From: an uncultured Pseudomonadales bacterium | GTDB taxonomy: Bacteria > Pseudomonadota > Gammaproteobacteria > Pseudomonadales > Porticoccaceae | DNA: 64,000 bases | Assembly: GCA_943788875.1 (NCBI GenBank) | Contig: CALSSA010000004.1 | Coordinates: forward strand, 240,379-304,378 | Direction of reading: 5' to 3' | Shown: piece by piece, positions 1 through 8,400 of the stretch | Layout of the letters: every line of letters begins with the position of its first letter | Numbering within the stretch: position 1 is the first letter of the stretch | Notes under the pieces: model-generated | Databases searched by the model: none | Seen by the model: only the letters and a program-made list of their open reading frames with translations | What the model was told of the DNA's origin: nothing | Translations under genes and position numbers: made by a program

Positions 1-1
1 T

Positions 2-1141
2 AATAGCCCAGTGTTAGAGCTCCAGGTGTTTGGCCATAACATTCAGCTGCCAGATGTAGATTTACAAACACCGGCTCCTTTGGCGGAAGCGAAGCCGATT
101 CAGTCGTCCGGTGGCGATATGCTGGCTGCCTGGATCGCCAGCAATGGTGCAGCCAATAATTCTCAGGCTGCGGGCACAGTGCAGCAGCCTCTGGATCTAC
201 TGGCACAGCAGAAACAGATGGCCAGTCAGGGTTTAAAACCGGTGCTGGCGGACACAGGAAAATTAGCGGCAGCAAAGTTGCAACCTCAGGGAGCGACTAC
301 TGACGGAGCCATTGCACAGAGTGCAAAACAGCTGGCCGAAGCATTAAGGCAGGCCGGTGCTGAAAGTTTGAAAAAACAGACAATGACTCAGAGTCACAGT
401 CAGCCAGTGATTAAAGCTGAAATGACTAAAGCTGACGTGACAATGACTGGATTGATGCCAGAAATTGCTGGCAAGCTGCTATTTAAGGCTCAGGAGACAA
501 AAAGCCAAGCTGAAAATCTGCTGGGCCTGAATAAATCGGCCCAATCTGCGCCAGCAGTAAAACTGGAAGCCATTAACTTGGCAGTACCTGCGGTTTCAGC
601 GGCACCAGTTAGTTTTGGGGAGTCGGCATTTTTGGCCAGTCAGCACAGCTCTGCGGAGATCCTGAACAAGCCAGTGCCAGAGAGCTTGCCAGAGGACGCA
701 ATGCAACAGGCACTGCGCAAGCAGGATGAGCAGATGGAGATGTCCAGGCGTTTAACTGAGGCTCTGGGGCAGCGTTTAACGGCACAGATAACCAGAGGTG
801 CATGGCGGGTTGAAATGGACCTTCACCCTAAATCCCTGGGTAGAATTGAGATACAATTGGAAATGAAAAATGGCGAGATTGAAGCCAATTTTCATGCGGC
901 CAACGGTGTGACAAGGGAGCTGTTAGCAGAGAGTATGCCAAGATTGCGCAGTGCGCTTGAAGAACATGGCATGGAAACTGCTTATATAGATTTAGAGATG
1001 GCAAATCAGGGTAAATCTGACGGAAATTCGACAGCCCGGCAACTGCTTGGTGATGTCGCTGAAACCTCAGCTGCTACTGAGCCTGAGGCTAAGCAAATTA
1101 GCAAGCAACCATCCGCAGATGGATTGGATGTTCTTGTATAG
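2..1141 (+). CDS. fliK: Flagellar hook-length control protein FliK (5' end cut by window)
   Basis: Secreted ruler that sets hook length and switches export specificity through FlhB. The last third (about residues 245-330 of the ORF) has the Flg_hook domain pattern, with a MDLHPKSLGRIEIQLEM strand pair and a downstream helix SMPRLRSALEEHGME. The N-terminal part is Ala/Gln/Lys-rich and low in complexity, as usual for FliK. The ORF track begins at a GTG at 11, but the frame stays open back to the window edge, so the true start may lie outside. It heads the fliKLMNOPQR-flhB run, 45 bp before fliL. Identity rests on the C-terminal domain and the position. Confidence 0.88.
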   Translation, partial: NSPVLELQVFGHNIQLPDVDLQTPAPLAEAKPIQSSGGDMLAAWIASNGAANNSQAAGTVQQPLDLLAQQKQMASQGLKPVLADTGKLAAAKLQPQGATTDGAIAQSAKQLAEALRQAGAESLKKQTMTQSHSQPVIKAEMTKADVTMTGLMPEIAGKLLFKAQETKSQAENLLGLNKSAQSAPAVKLEAINLAVPAVSAAPVSFGESAFLASQHSSAEILNKPVPESLPEDAMQQALRKQDEQMEMSRRLTEALGQRLTAQITRGAWRVEMDLHPKSLGRIEIQLEMKNGEIEANFHAANGVTRELLAESMPRLRSALEEHGMETAYIDLEMANQGKSDGNSTARQLLGDVAETSAATEPEAKQISKQPSADGLDVLV

Positions 1142-1186
1142 AAGGTTATATACAACATAAAAAAGCTGGAATTAGAGGAATAGATC

Positions 1187-1771
1187 ATGAGTGAAGAAAT
1201 TTTAGAAGACGAAGAGAAGGCAAAAAGCCCTATCCTTAAGATTATTCTTATCGTCTTTGGTGTTTTGTTTGTTGTCGCCATCACCATAGGTGCAACCTTA
1301 TTTGCCAGTGGATTCTTTGATGCCGATAAAAATGATGATGCTGAAGCAGCAGTAGCTGCTCTTGAAGCAGCGGCAGAAGCTGAGGCAGAAGCGGCGGCAG
1401 AAGCAGCGGCAGGACCCAGTAAGGTTCAGCTGGACAGCCCTGAGTTGTCAAAATTCCAGCAATCGTATTACCAGCTGGAAAAAGAACTCACCACCAACAT
1501 CAGCAATTCAAGAAAAGTCATGCAGGCCTCTGTCGCCATCATGACTCATTACGACGAGCGGGTTGTGGAAAATGTTGAAAAGCATGCTTTCCCACTGCGC
1601 AACGTGATGCTAATTGTTATGTCGCAACAGACAGAGTCCGATATCGCAGATCCGGAGTTCAGATTAAATCTGGCAGATGAGCTTAAACTGGTGATGAATG
1701 CCAAGCTTGAAGAGCTAGAGGACTTTGGTGGTATCGAAGACGTTTATTTAACTGAGTTTGTAGTTCAGTAA
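1187..1771 (+). CDS. fliL: Flagellar basal body-associated protein FliL
   Basis: Inner-membrane protein that surrounds the stator and supports torque and rotation. It has a short acidic N-terminus, one membrane span at about residues 17-42 and a periplasmic C-terminal FliL domain ending in LTEFVVQ. Between them lies a striking Ala/Glu tract (about residues 52-76) that is longer than usual and makes the protein 194 aa against roughly 155-180 in relatives. An AGAGGA ribosome site precedes the ATG. It sits between fliK and fliM as in many gammaproteobacteria. Confidence 0.93.
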   Translation: MSEEILEDEEKAKSPILKIILIVFGVLFVVAITIGATLFASGFFDADKNDDAEAAVAALEAAAEAEAEAAAEAAAGPSKVQLDSPELSKFQQSYYQLEKELTTNISNSRKVMQASVAIMTHYDERVVENVEKHAFPLRNVMLIVMSQQTESDIADPEFRLNLADELKLVMNAKLEELEDFGGIEDVYLTEFVVQ

Positions 1772-1816
1772 CTCGCCGATCAGGCAGAGTTAACTACTGA
1801 CATTTGTGAGGGCCAG

Positions 1817-2809
1817 ATGGCTGAGACAACCAATTTATTATCGCCGGAAGAGCTGGATGCGTTAGCCGCAGGCCTTGAGGATGGTTCTATTGAATCTGAT
1901 ACAGGGCTCAACACTGGCGCTCGCGCAGTCAAACATGATCTGACCAATGAAGATTCTTCACTGGGTGTGAATGTTGGCGCCGTAGATATGATTAATGAGC
2001 GCTTTGTGCGGCAGTTTCGCCTGGGGCTTTTGGAAGTATTACGTACCACGCCAAAAGTAAACATGGCCAATGTTGAAATCATGAAGTTTGGTGATTATCT
2101 CAAAGATCTGACGCCGCCATTGGCGGTGAATACGATTCGCTTAAATCCGCTGCGGGGCTACTCCATGGTAGTGATTGAACCCTCAGTAATCTTTGCCTCA
2201 CTGGATAACTTCTTTGGTGGCTTTGGCCGTGGCATTGACAGTCTGCCTCCGGGGCGATTGTTTACGCCCACTGAGTCCAGCATTATCAAGATTATGATGG
2301 ATGTCTTGTTTGGCTCTTTGCAGGAAGCTTGGGCGCCGATCCTTGGTCTGAAATGTGAGCATGTAGGATCAGAAATTAATCCCCAATTTGCGCAGATAGC
2401 CGATGAAAATGATTTAGTGGTTGTCAGTCGATTTGCTTCAGAGTTAGGCGACCAAGCCTCTGGTAATATCGATATAGTCTATCCCTACAGCTCTCTTAAA
2501 CCTATTCGTGATCTACTTCGTGGTCGGGTACAAACTGGCGATGGCAATGATGCTTCAGATAAAGTGTGGAGCAGTGAGTTGCAGTCGGCAGCTATGGACG
2601 CAGAACTTGAGATTAAAGTCACACTGTCTGATATTGAGACCACGATAAAGCAATTTGAAGAACTGCGTGAAGACGACATTATTTATCTCAACAAAGCAGA
2701 CTATGCCCGGATACATATCAGTGATATACCGGTTTTTGATGCCGATATTGGCAGCAATGGATCTAATATGGCAGCGCAGATAGTTAAATCTTTGGCGCCG
2801 CACAAATAA
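1817..2809 (+). CDS. fliM: Flagellar motor switch protein FliM
   Basis: C-ring switch protein that receives phospho-CheY and sets rotation direction. The N-terminus holds the CheY-binding type motif LLSPEELDALAAG, followed by the CheC-like middle domain (about 50-230) and a SpoA-like C-terminal domain (about 250-325). The length of 330 aa is normal. The intact CheY-binding segment implies that a chemotaxis system exists elsewhere in the genome, since no che gene lies in this window. It is followed by fliN after 32 bp. Confidence 0.96.
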   Translation: MAETTNLLSPEELDALAAGLEDGSIESDTGLNTGARAVKHDLTNEDSSLGVNVGAVDMINERFVRQFRLGLLEVLRTTPKVNMANVEIMKFGDYLKDLTPPLAVNTIRLNPLRGYSMVVIEPSVIFASLDNFFGGFGRGIDSLPPGRLFTPTESSIIKIMMDVLFGSLQEAWAPILGLKCEHVGSEINPQFAQIADENDLVVVSRFASELGDQASGNIDIVYPYSSLKPIRDLLRGRVQTGDGNDASDKVWSSELQSAAMDAELEIKVTLSDIETTIKQFEELREDDIIYLNKADYARIHISDIPVFDADIGSNGSNMAAQIVKSLAPHK

Positions 2810-2841
2810 GTAAATGATATTAAAAGAGTGAGTAAGAAAGT

Positions 2842-3168
2842 ATGGCAGATACAGATACAGAAACAGTTGTTGACCAGCCTGAAGTGCCGGCAGATGACGC
2901 GTTAAAAAACAAAATTAATTCTGACGTTCTACAGAATATTCCAGTAACAATTTCTGTTGAAGTAGGTCGCGCATCATTGAAAATTCGTGATTTAATGCGT
3001 CTTACGCAGGGCAGTGTTGTTGAACTTGATCGTCTGGCAGGTGAACCTCTGGATCTTCTAGTAAATAATACACTTGTGGCACAGGGTGAGGTTGTTTTGG
3101 TCAATGAGCGCTATGGTGTTCGACTGACCAGTGTTATACCTACAGCGGATCGCGTTAAAAACCTTTAA
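2842..3168 (+). CDS. fliN: Flagellar motor switch protein FliN
   Basis: C-ring component that forms rings with FliM and docks the FliH export complex. The acidic N-terminal extension (about 1-35) precedes a SpoA domain with the typical pattern VELDRLAGEPLDLLVNNTLV and ERYGVRLTSVI. At 108 aa it is the short form usual for gammaproteobacteria. It lies between fliM and fliO with short spacing, so translation is probably coupled within the operon. Confidence 0.96.
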   Translation: MADTDTETVVDQPEVPADDALKNKINSDVLQNIPVTISVEVGRASLKIRDLMRLTQGSVVELDRLAGEPLDLLVNNTLVAQGEVVLVNERYGVRLTSVIPTADRVKNL

Positions 3169-3180
3169 GCCGGGATAAAC

Positions 3181-3549
3181 ATGTTAGCTGAATACGGTTG
3201 GGCTGAATGGCTATCAATGATAGCTTCTTTTGTACTGGTAATAGGATTGCTGGTCGCAACATTATTTGCGCTGAAGAAAATTAATCCCGCTATCAGCGGT
3301 TCTTCTAGAGCGCGCATGCGAATCCTGGAGGTTAAAAATCTTGGTGCCAGGCAGAAACTCTTGCTGGTCAGTGTCAATGGTGAACAAATTCTGGTAGGTT
3401 TATCGCCTCAGGGAATGTCGAGGTTAGGTGGCTGGCAGCCTGATGAACAGTCGGAGATTGAAGAACAGCTGCAAAGTGCGCCCGCAGAAGAAAAAATAAA
3501 CAGCTTTAAACAATTATTCAAACAAACGGTGAAGAGACAAAAGGACTAA
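3181..3549 (+). CDS. fliO: Flagellar biosynthesis protein FliO
   Basis: Small membrane protein that helps assemble or stabilise the FliP ring of the export gate. One membrane span sits near residues 12-32, and the cytoplasmic part carries the FliO pattern around MRILEVKNLGARQKLLLVSV, then a charged tail. The size (122 aa) and the place between fliN and fliP fit. It begins 12 bp after fliN and ends 3 bp before fliP. Confidence 0.93.
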   Translation: MLAEYGWAEWLSMIASFVLVIGLLVATLFALKKINPAISGSSRARMRILEVKNLGARQKLLLVSVNGEQILVGLSPQGMSRLGGWQPDEQSEIEEQLQSAPAEEKINSFKQLFKQTVKRQKD

Positions 3550-3552
3550 ATT

Positions 3553-4329
3553 TTGGCTCGATGTTTTATCAGTAAAATGCTCCCTGCTATCAAGACATTG
3601 ATGCTGGGCTTTTTGATCTTCGCGTTTAATACACCGGCATTTGCAGAGGCCGGACTGCCCATCGTAAATATGGTTGAAAACGACGCCGGGGGCACTGAAT
3701 ATAGTCTGACATTGCAGCTTATTGCGTTGATGACGCTGCTGACATTGTTGCCCAGCCTGCTTCTGATGATGACCTCCTTCGTACGTATTATTATTGTTCT
3801 GTCCTTGCTACGTCAGGCACTGGGTACAGCACAGACTCCACCTAATCAGGTGCTCTTGGGTTTAGCCCTGTTTCTAACATTATTTATTATGGCCCCGGTT
3901 CTGAGTAGTGTTTATGACGATGCCATCACGCCTTATTTCGAGGAAAAAATTAGCTTTGATGCTGCTCTGGTAGCAGCTGAGACGCCGATGAGAAACTTTA
4001 TGCTCAATCAAACCCGGGAGACAGACATTGCGATGTTTGCCGAGATAGCTGGCAATGATGAGATCGAGACCCCGGCAGATGTGCCATTTTCCACATTGGT
4101 TCCCGCCTTTATCACCTCTGAACTCAAAAGCGCCTTTGCCATTGGTTTCTTGATTTATATTCCATTTGTGGTGATCGATTTAGTGGTCGCCAGTGTTCTG
4201 ATGTCTATGGGTATGATGATGTTGTCACCGATGATGATATCCATGCCATTTAAATTAATGCTATTTGTTCTGGTCGATGGCTGGACCCTGATCATGGGGT
4301 CGCTGGCGGCAAGTTTTGTGACCGCCTAG
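3553..4329 (+). CDS. fliP: Flagellar export gate protein FliP
   Basis: Core of the FliPQR export gate in the inner membrane. It has a cleavable N-terminal signal-like segment (to about NTPAFA), then the family motif MTSFVRIIIVLSLLRQALGT, a periplasmic loop and C-terminal membrane helices. The length of 258 aa is normal. The start is probably TTG at 3553, with AAGGA about 8 bases upstream; an in-frame ATG at 3577 would shorten the signal sequence. It starts 3 bp after the fliO stop. Confidence 0.95.
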   Translation: MARCFISKMLPAIKTLMLGFLIFAFNTPAFAEAGLPIVNMVENDAGGTEYSLTLQLIALMTLLTLLPSLLLMMTSFVRIIIVLSLLRQALGTAQTPPNQVLLGLALFLTLFIMAPVLSSVYDDAITPYFEEKISFDAALVAAETPMRNFMLNQTRETDIAMFAEIAGNDEIETPADVPFSTLVPAFITSELKSAFAIGFLIYIPFVVIDLVVASVLMSMGMMMLSPMMISMPFKLMLFVLVDGWTLIMGSLAASFVTA

Positions 4330-4338
4330 GAGAATATT

Positions 4339-4608
4339 ATGGATGCAGCACAGGTAATTGATTTGGGGCGCGAGTCCCTGTGGATCGCAGTTAAAGTAGC
4401 AGCACCGCTACTGGGTGTGGCTCTGGCTATTGGTCTGCTGGTCGGTATTTTGCAGGCTGCGACCTCTATTCAGGAAATGACCCTTAGTTTTATACCCAAG
4501 TTGGCATTGATGGTGTTGGCCCTAGTCATCTTTGGTGGCTGGCAGATTGCTGTAATGGTGGACTTTTTCCAGCGCATCTTTGAGCGCATTCCCACGCTGT
4601 TTATTTAA
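4339..4608 (+). CDS. fliQ: Flagellar export gate protein FliQ
   Basis: Small two-helix export gate subunit. Its 89 aa, two membrane segments (about 14-38 and 52-74) and the conserved loop ATSIQEMTLSFIPK are diagnostic. An AGGAG site precedes the ATG. Its stop overlaps the fliR start at 4608, indicating coupled translation. Confidence 0.96.
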   Translation: MDAAQVIDLGRESLWIAVKVAAPLLGVALAIGLLVGILQAATSIQEMTLSFIPKLALMVLALVIFGGWQIAVMVDFFQRIFERIPTLFI

Positions 4609-5378
4609 TGGACCTGTTGGTCGCTGAAGTAGTAGAGCGGTTTTACATGCTGCTCTGGCCGATGATACGCATATCGGCATTTCTCCTCAGCGCTCCGCTT
4701 TTTTCTATTCGCTCTGTCACTGTGCGCATTCGCGTCCTGTTAGCCGTAGTACTGACCTGGATGGTTTATCCATTGACCAGCTGGCCCGAGCTGGATCCCT
4801 TTTCCGCGGTTGGTATTAAAGAAGTTTTTAATCAGGTATTTATCGGCGTGATGATGGGTCTCATACTGCAGGTGGTGAATGCTGCGCTGGTGGTTGGTGG
4901 TCAGGCGATCTCTGCATCAATGGGCCTCGGCATGGCCAACATGGTCGATCCCAATATGGGTAATGTACCAGTGATTTCCCAGTTCCTTATTATCTGCTCG
5001 ACTCTGCTTTTTCTCGGCCTTGGCGGCCATGTGCTGGTGATTACCATGCTGCTGGAGAGTTTCAAATTGTTGCCTATAGGTGAAATGATTGGCGGTGAGG
5101 AGTTGCTCAAATTGGTGGTGCAATGGAGCAGTATGATATTTTTGGGTGCCGTCCTACTGGCTATGCCGATTCTGGTGTCGCTGCTGTTTATCAACCTGGG
5201 TCTGGGCGTGATTACCAGAGCGGCACCGGCGCTGAATATCTTTGCGGTTGGCTTTCCGGCCATGATTCTGGCGGGTATTATTCTTCTGGCTATGTCTATG
5301 AATAGCATAGGGTTTCGTATTCAGTGGCTCTGGCGTCAAGGGTTTGAGACGCTGAGTCAGGCACTGGGGCTAAGTTAA
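4608..5378 (+). CDS. fliR: Flagellar export gate protein FliR
   Basis: Export gate subunit that completes the FliPQR complex. It is a 256-aa polytopic protein with about six hydrophobic segments and the conserved stretch around QVVNAALVVGGQAISASMGL. The start codon overlaps the last base of fliQ, and its last base overlaps the flhB start (5378). Normal length, no oddity. Confidence 0.95.
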   Translation: MDLLVAEVVERFYMLLWPMIRISAFLLSAPLFSIRSVTVRIRVLLAVVLTWMVYPLTSWPELDPFSAVGIKEVFNQVFIGVMMGLILQVVNAALVVGGQAISASMGLGMANMVDPNMGNVPVISQFLIICSTLLFLGLGGHVLVITMLLESFKLLPIGEMIGGEELLKLVVQWSSMIFLGAVLLAMPILVSLLFINLGLGVITRAAPALNIFAVGFPAMILAGIILLAMSMNSIGFRIQWLWRQGFETLSQALGLS

Positions 5379-6526
5379 TGTCTGATCAGGATACCAGCGA
5401 AGAACGCAGCGAAGAACCCACCGCCAAACGGCTGGAAAAGGCTCAGGAGGACGGGCAGGTTGCGCGATCCCAGGAGTTGGGGGTGGCTGCCATGATGATT
5501 GGTATTGCCTGCTTTATGTATCTTTTTGGCGGCTTCCTGCTGACCAAACTCAGTGAGGTCTTTGTCTCTGGCTTTGTGTTTGATCGCAAAGCGGTGTTCT
5601 CCGACAATCTGTTGCCAGCGACTTTTGGCTCCCAGGCTCTGGACAGCCTTTTGGTGATGGTGCCTATTTTTGCTCTTGCGGTGGTCATTGCGCTGGGCGC
5701 CGCCGGCGCACTGGGCGGCTTTATATTCTCCCTGAAGGCCCTGGCCCCCAAGGCCAGCAAGATAAATCCCCTGGCGGGGTTTAAAAGAATGTTTGGCATG
5801 AAGGCGGTGGTGGATCTGACCAAGGCACTGACCAAATTTACCCTAGTGGGAGGCGTATTATTTCTGGTGGTAAGCCAGAGCTTTGATCGCTTTATCGCTC
5901 TTGGTTTTATGGATGTGGGTCCGGCCATGGCTGAAGCAGGGAAAATCATTGCCGGGGGTACTGTGCTGGTGACTCTGACATTGATTATTGCCGCTGCTAT
6001 TGACGTGCCCTACCAGATCTATGAATTTAACAAAAAAATGAAGATGACCAAGCAAGAGGTCAAGGACGAGTTTAAAGACACTGAAGGGCGGCCAGAGGTA
6101 AAGGCGCAAATCAGGCGCAAGCAGCGGGAAATGGCCATGGGCCAGATGATGGAAGCCGTGGCCGATGCGGATGTTATTATTGTTAACCCGGAGCATTTTG
6201 CGGTGGCGCTAAGTTATGATCCATCCAGTGACGGCGCACCGGTTCTGGTGGCCAAAGGTGTTGATTTTATCGCTCAGGGTATCCGTGAAAAAGCCGCAGA
6301 GACTGGCGTACCATTGTTTCAATCACCCACATTGGCCAGAGCGCTTTATTTTACGACAGATATTAACCAAAGCGTGCCCGAATCTTTATACTATGCTGTG
6401 GCTCAGGTGATTGCCTATGTGTTTAGCCTGAATTCTGTGGGTAGAGGTGGTGGGCCAGCAGAAAAGCCACAACCCGAAGTGCCCGCTGGCATGAGATACA
6501 ATACAGATGGCACTTTGGCTGATTAA
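5378..6526 (+). CDS. flhB: Flagellar export switch protein FlhB
   Basis: Export gate protein whose autocleaved cytoplasmic domain changes substrate specificity from rod/hook to filament. The start is the typical charged SEERSEEPTAKRLEKAQEDG motif, then four membrane spans to about residue 215, then the cytoplasmic domain. The cleavage motif reads NPEH (usually NPTH), followed by FAVALSYD; the Asn-Pro pair where the cut occurs is kept. In many gammaproteobacteria flhA follows flhB; here three unrecognised genes follow and flhA is on the opposite strand. Confidence 0.96.
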   Translation: MSDQDTSEERSEEPTAKRLEKAQEDGQVARSQELGVAAMMIGIACFMYLFGGFLLTKLSEVFVSGFVFDRKAVFSDNLLPATFGSQALDSLLVMVPIFALAVVIALGAAGALGGFIFSLKALAPKASKINPLAGFKRMFGMKAVVDLTKALTKFTLVGGVLFLVVSQSFDRFIALGFMDVGPAMAEAGKIIAGGTVLVTLTLIIAAAIDVPYQIYEFNKKMKMTKQEVKDEFKDTEGRPEVKAQIRRKQREMAMGQMMEAVADADVIIVNPEHFAVALSYDPSSDGAPVLVAKGVDFIAQGIREKAAETGVPLFQSPTLARALYFTTDINQSVPESLYYAVAQVIAYVFSLNSVGRGGGPAEKPQPEVPAGMRYNTDGTLAD

Positions 6527-6567
6527 CATGTTATTAATTAGCAGGTTATTAATAAGGGGTAGGGAGT

Positions 6568-8004
6568 ATGAGAGGCAACCAACAAGAGCCAACCTTTGAG
6601 TTTCAGGACTGGTTTGACGGCGGTGATATTTTTTATCGCTCCAAAGATAAGCAGCGTTTCCAGCTGGCCTTAAATGCCATGATTGACGATGACCTGGGTC
6701 TGGCGGTAATAGGCACCAACGAAACTGTGCTCGATCATTACTGCCGCATGCTGGTGGCACGCCTGCGGGATATGAATATCTTTCAGGTGGAAGTTTTCCT
6801 GCCGACCAACACAGACAGCCTGCTAAAGCGTTTTAACGAAATGCTGGCGACCATGACAATGGAACAAGCCCGACAACCGGCAGACCCATCCGCGCCGGTT
6901 AAGTTGTTGGTGGTCAATGATGCCAAGTCGGTCAATGAAGAGCAGTGGGCACTGTTGGTTCGACTGCTGTCTGATTTCCCCGGGGTCAATGTGCGTCTGG
7001 TGCTGTTTCTCGATAAAACTGGCTGGCCTAACTATGAAAAGCCACTGACCTTGTTTGGCCGCAAACTATATCGCTGGGTGGTAGATACACCGACTCTGGA
7101 TGAAGCCAGCCAGCTAATGAAAGCGGCAGTGGAACATGGTTTTGAACGCGAGACAGAAACACTGCTGATGCATACCGGGCTAGGTGCAGCGATTCGCGGC
7201 GGCTATGCTGAGGAAGATCCTGACGAGTTTATGCCACCATTGCCCGAGACTGATGAGAGCGACTATCTGGGTGAAGACTATTTGGAAGCTAACCCATTTC
7301 CACTTCAGCCCGTTGAGTTTTTGGATGACGATGTCGCTGATGATGAGCATGAACAACCCCGCAAAGGCAGTGGCAAGAACTGGTCTTTGATTATTGCCTT
7401 TTTGCTCAGTCTGGGAATTACCTGGATGCTTGTGTCACAGCTGGATTCAGATGATGCAGACACGGGTGAGCCTGAGCCAGTATCTAACTTAAACAACAAA
7501 GCTCAATCGGCAGGCAAACCGTCTGAATCAGTATTGTCGGATAAACCTTCGCCTGCAACGGTCAGCCAGTCTGAGCAGGCGATCGCGTTAGTAGAAGCTT
7601 TGAGGCAAGAACAGCAGCAGGCAGAGGCAGTTGAGCTGCAACCTGTTGTTGAGGAGGTACCACTGGCACCAGTAGAGGTGGCTCCAGTAATTAAACCTAG
7701 ACAGTTAACGGCTCAGCAAAAGGCTCTTGCGGTGGTGCAAAAGGCTCGTGGAACGGACTTTTTTGTTCAGCATATTGTACTTTCTGAGGAAATACAGGCA
7801 GATCTTTACAGGCAGCGTTATTCTGGACTGGGTGCAGCATTGGTGTTACCGATCGAGACACCCACTTCTGTGGCCTATGCGGTTATCTCTGGACCTTTCA
7901 CATCTCGTGAGCGAGCTGAAAAATTTGCTAAAGGCACGGGCCGACCTGCCGATTATTGGATAAGAGGAGCGTTGCAACTAGAGGCCGCTCTGGATAGTAA
8001 CTAG
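6568..8004 (+). CDS. Unrecognised protein: degenerate ATPase-like N-terminus, one membrane span, SPOR-like C-terminus (DamX-like layout)
   Basis: 478 aa. Residues about 1-210 look like a P-loop ATPase of the ExeA/DamX kind (alternating helices and strands, LGLAVIGTNETVLDHY where a Walker A would be, KLLVVNDAKS where a Walker B would be), but no GxxxxGK[ST] is present, so catalysis is unlikely. An acidic linker is followed by one membrane span (about 271-290), a Gln/Glu/Pro-rich stretch and a C-terminal part (about 394-470) resembling a SPOR peptidoglycan-binding domain (FFVQHIVL..., YAVISGPFTSRERAEKF, YWIRGALQLE). It starts 41 bp after flhB with GGGGTAGGGAG upstream and is probably in the same operon. 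Role unknown; anchoring of the flagellar base to the cell wall is only a guess. Confidence 0.72.
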   Translation: MRGNQQEPTFEFQDWFDGGDIFYRSKDKQRFQLALNAMIDDDLGLAVIGTNETVLDHYCRMLVARLRDMNIFQVEVFLPTNTDSLLKRFNEMLATMTMEQARQPADPSAPVKLLVVNDAKSVNEEQWALLVRLLSDFPGVNVRLVLFLDKTGWPNYEKPLTLFGRKLYRWVVDTPTLDEASQLMKAAVEHGFERETETLLMHTGLGAAIRGGYAEEDPDEFMPPLPETDESDYLGEDYLEANPFPLQPVEFLDDDVADDEHEQPRKGSGKNWSLIIAFLLSLGITWMLVSQLDSDDADTGEPEPVSNLNNKAQSAGKPSESVLSDKPSPATVSQSEQAIALVEALRQEQQQAEAVELQPVVEEVPLAPVEVAPVIKPRQLTAQQKALAVVQKARGTDFFVQHIVLSEEIQADLYRQRYSGLGAALVLPIETPTSVAYAVISGPFTSRERAEKFAKGTGRPADYWIRGALQLEAALDSN

Positions 8005-8028
8005 CCAGTTCTGCTAATAGGGTGCACT

Positions 8029-8400
8029 ATGAACGGTTCAGATGACGAATTATTCAAAACCGAAGGCCCCATTACCAGCGTTAAGGTAGAGGTAGGCGAG
8101 GATGGCGATTCCATCCCTATTCAGGCTGCATCAGACGCCGTTGCATCCGAACCCTCTTTAGCAGAGCTTCCGGATATCTTTTCTACTGATGGCAGCCCTG
8201 AATTGACCGCGGCTCTGTCCGATTTGGGGCTGATTGCCGGTAGTGGCGAAGGCGCCTCCAATGATGACAGTCGACGCTTTGACAAATTACTTGAGCAAAG
8301 GATCGCTAAAGTAAGAAGCGCGACTGCCGATATTTCTCAACAACTAACATTAATTTCTCCGCCACAGCAAGCTGAGGCAGATACCCCGGAACAACTATGA
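8029..8400 (+). CDS. Unrecognised small acidic protein of the flhB-downstream block
   Basis: 123 aa, acidic, no signal peptide and no membrane span. I do not recognise a family. The C-terminal part RFDKLLEQRIAKVRSATAD resembles a segment of the next protein (RFAHLLKNAKDISGRLEVL), which could reflect a shared interaction element. It lies 24 bp after the SPOR-like gene and overlaps the next start by four bases (ATGA at 8397), so it is very likely translated and coupled to its neighbour. Confidence 0.65.
   Translation: MNGSDDELFKTEGPITSVKVEVGEDGDSIPIQAASDAVASEPSLAELPDIFSTDGSPELTAALSDLGLIAGSGEGASNDDSRRFDKLLEQRIAKVRSATADISQQLTLISPPQQAEADTPEQL

Noticed and set aside
5443-5949. 168-aa minus-strand ORF inside flhB
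   Set aside because: Antisense shadow of a clear flhB; no ribosome site, no family pattern.
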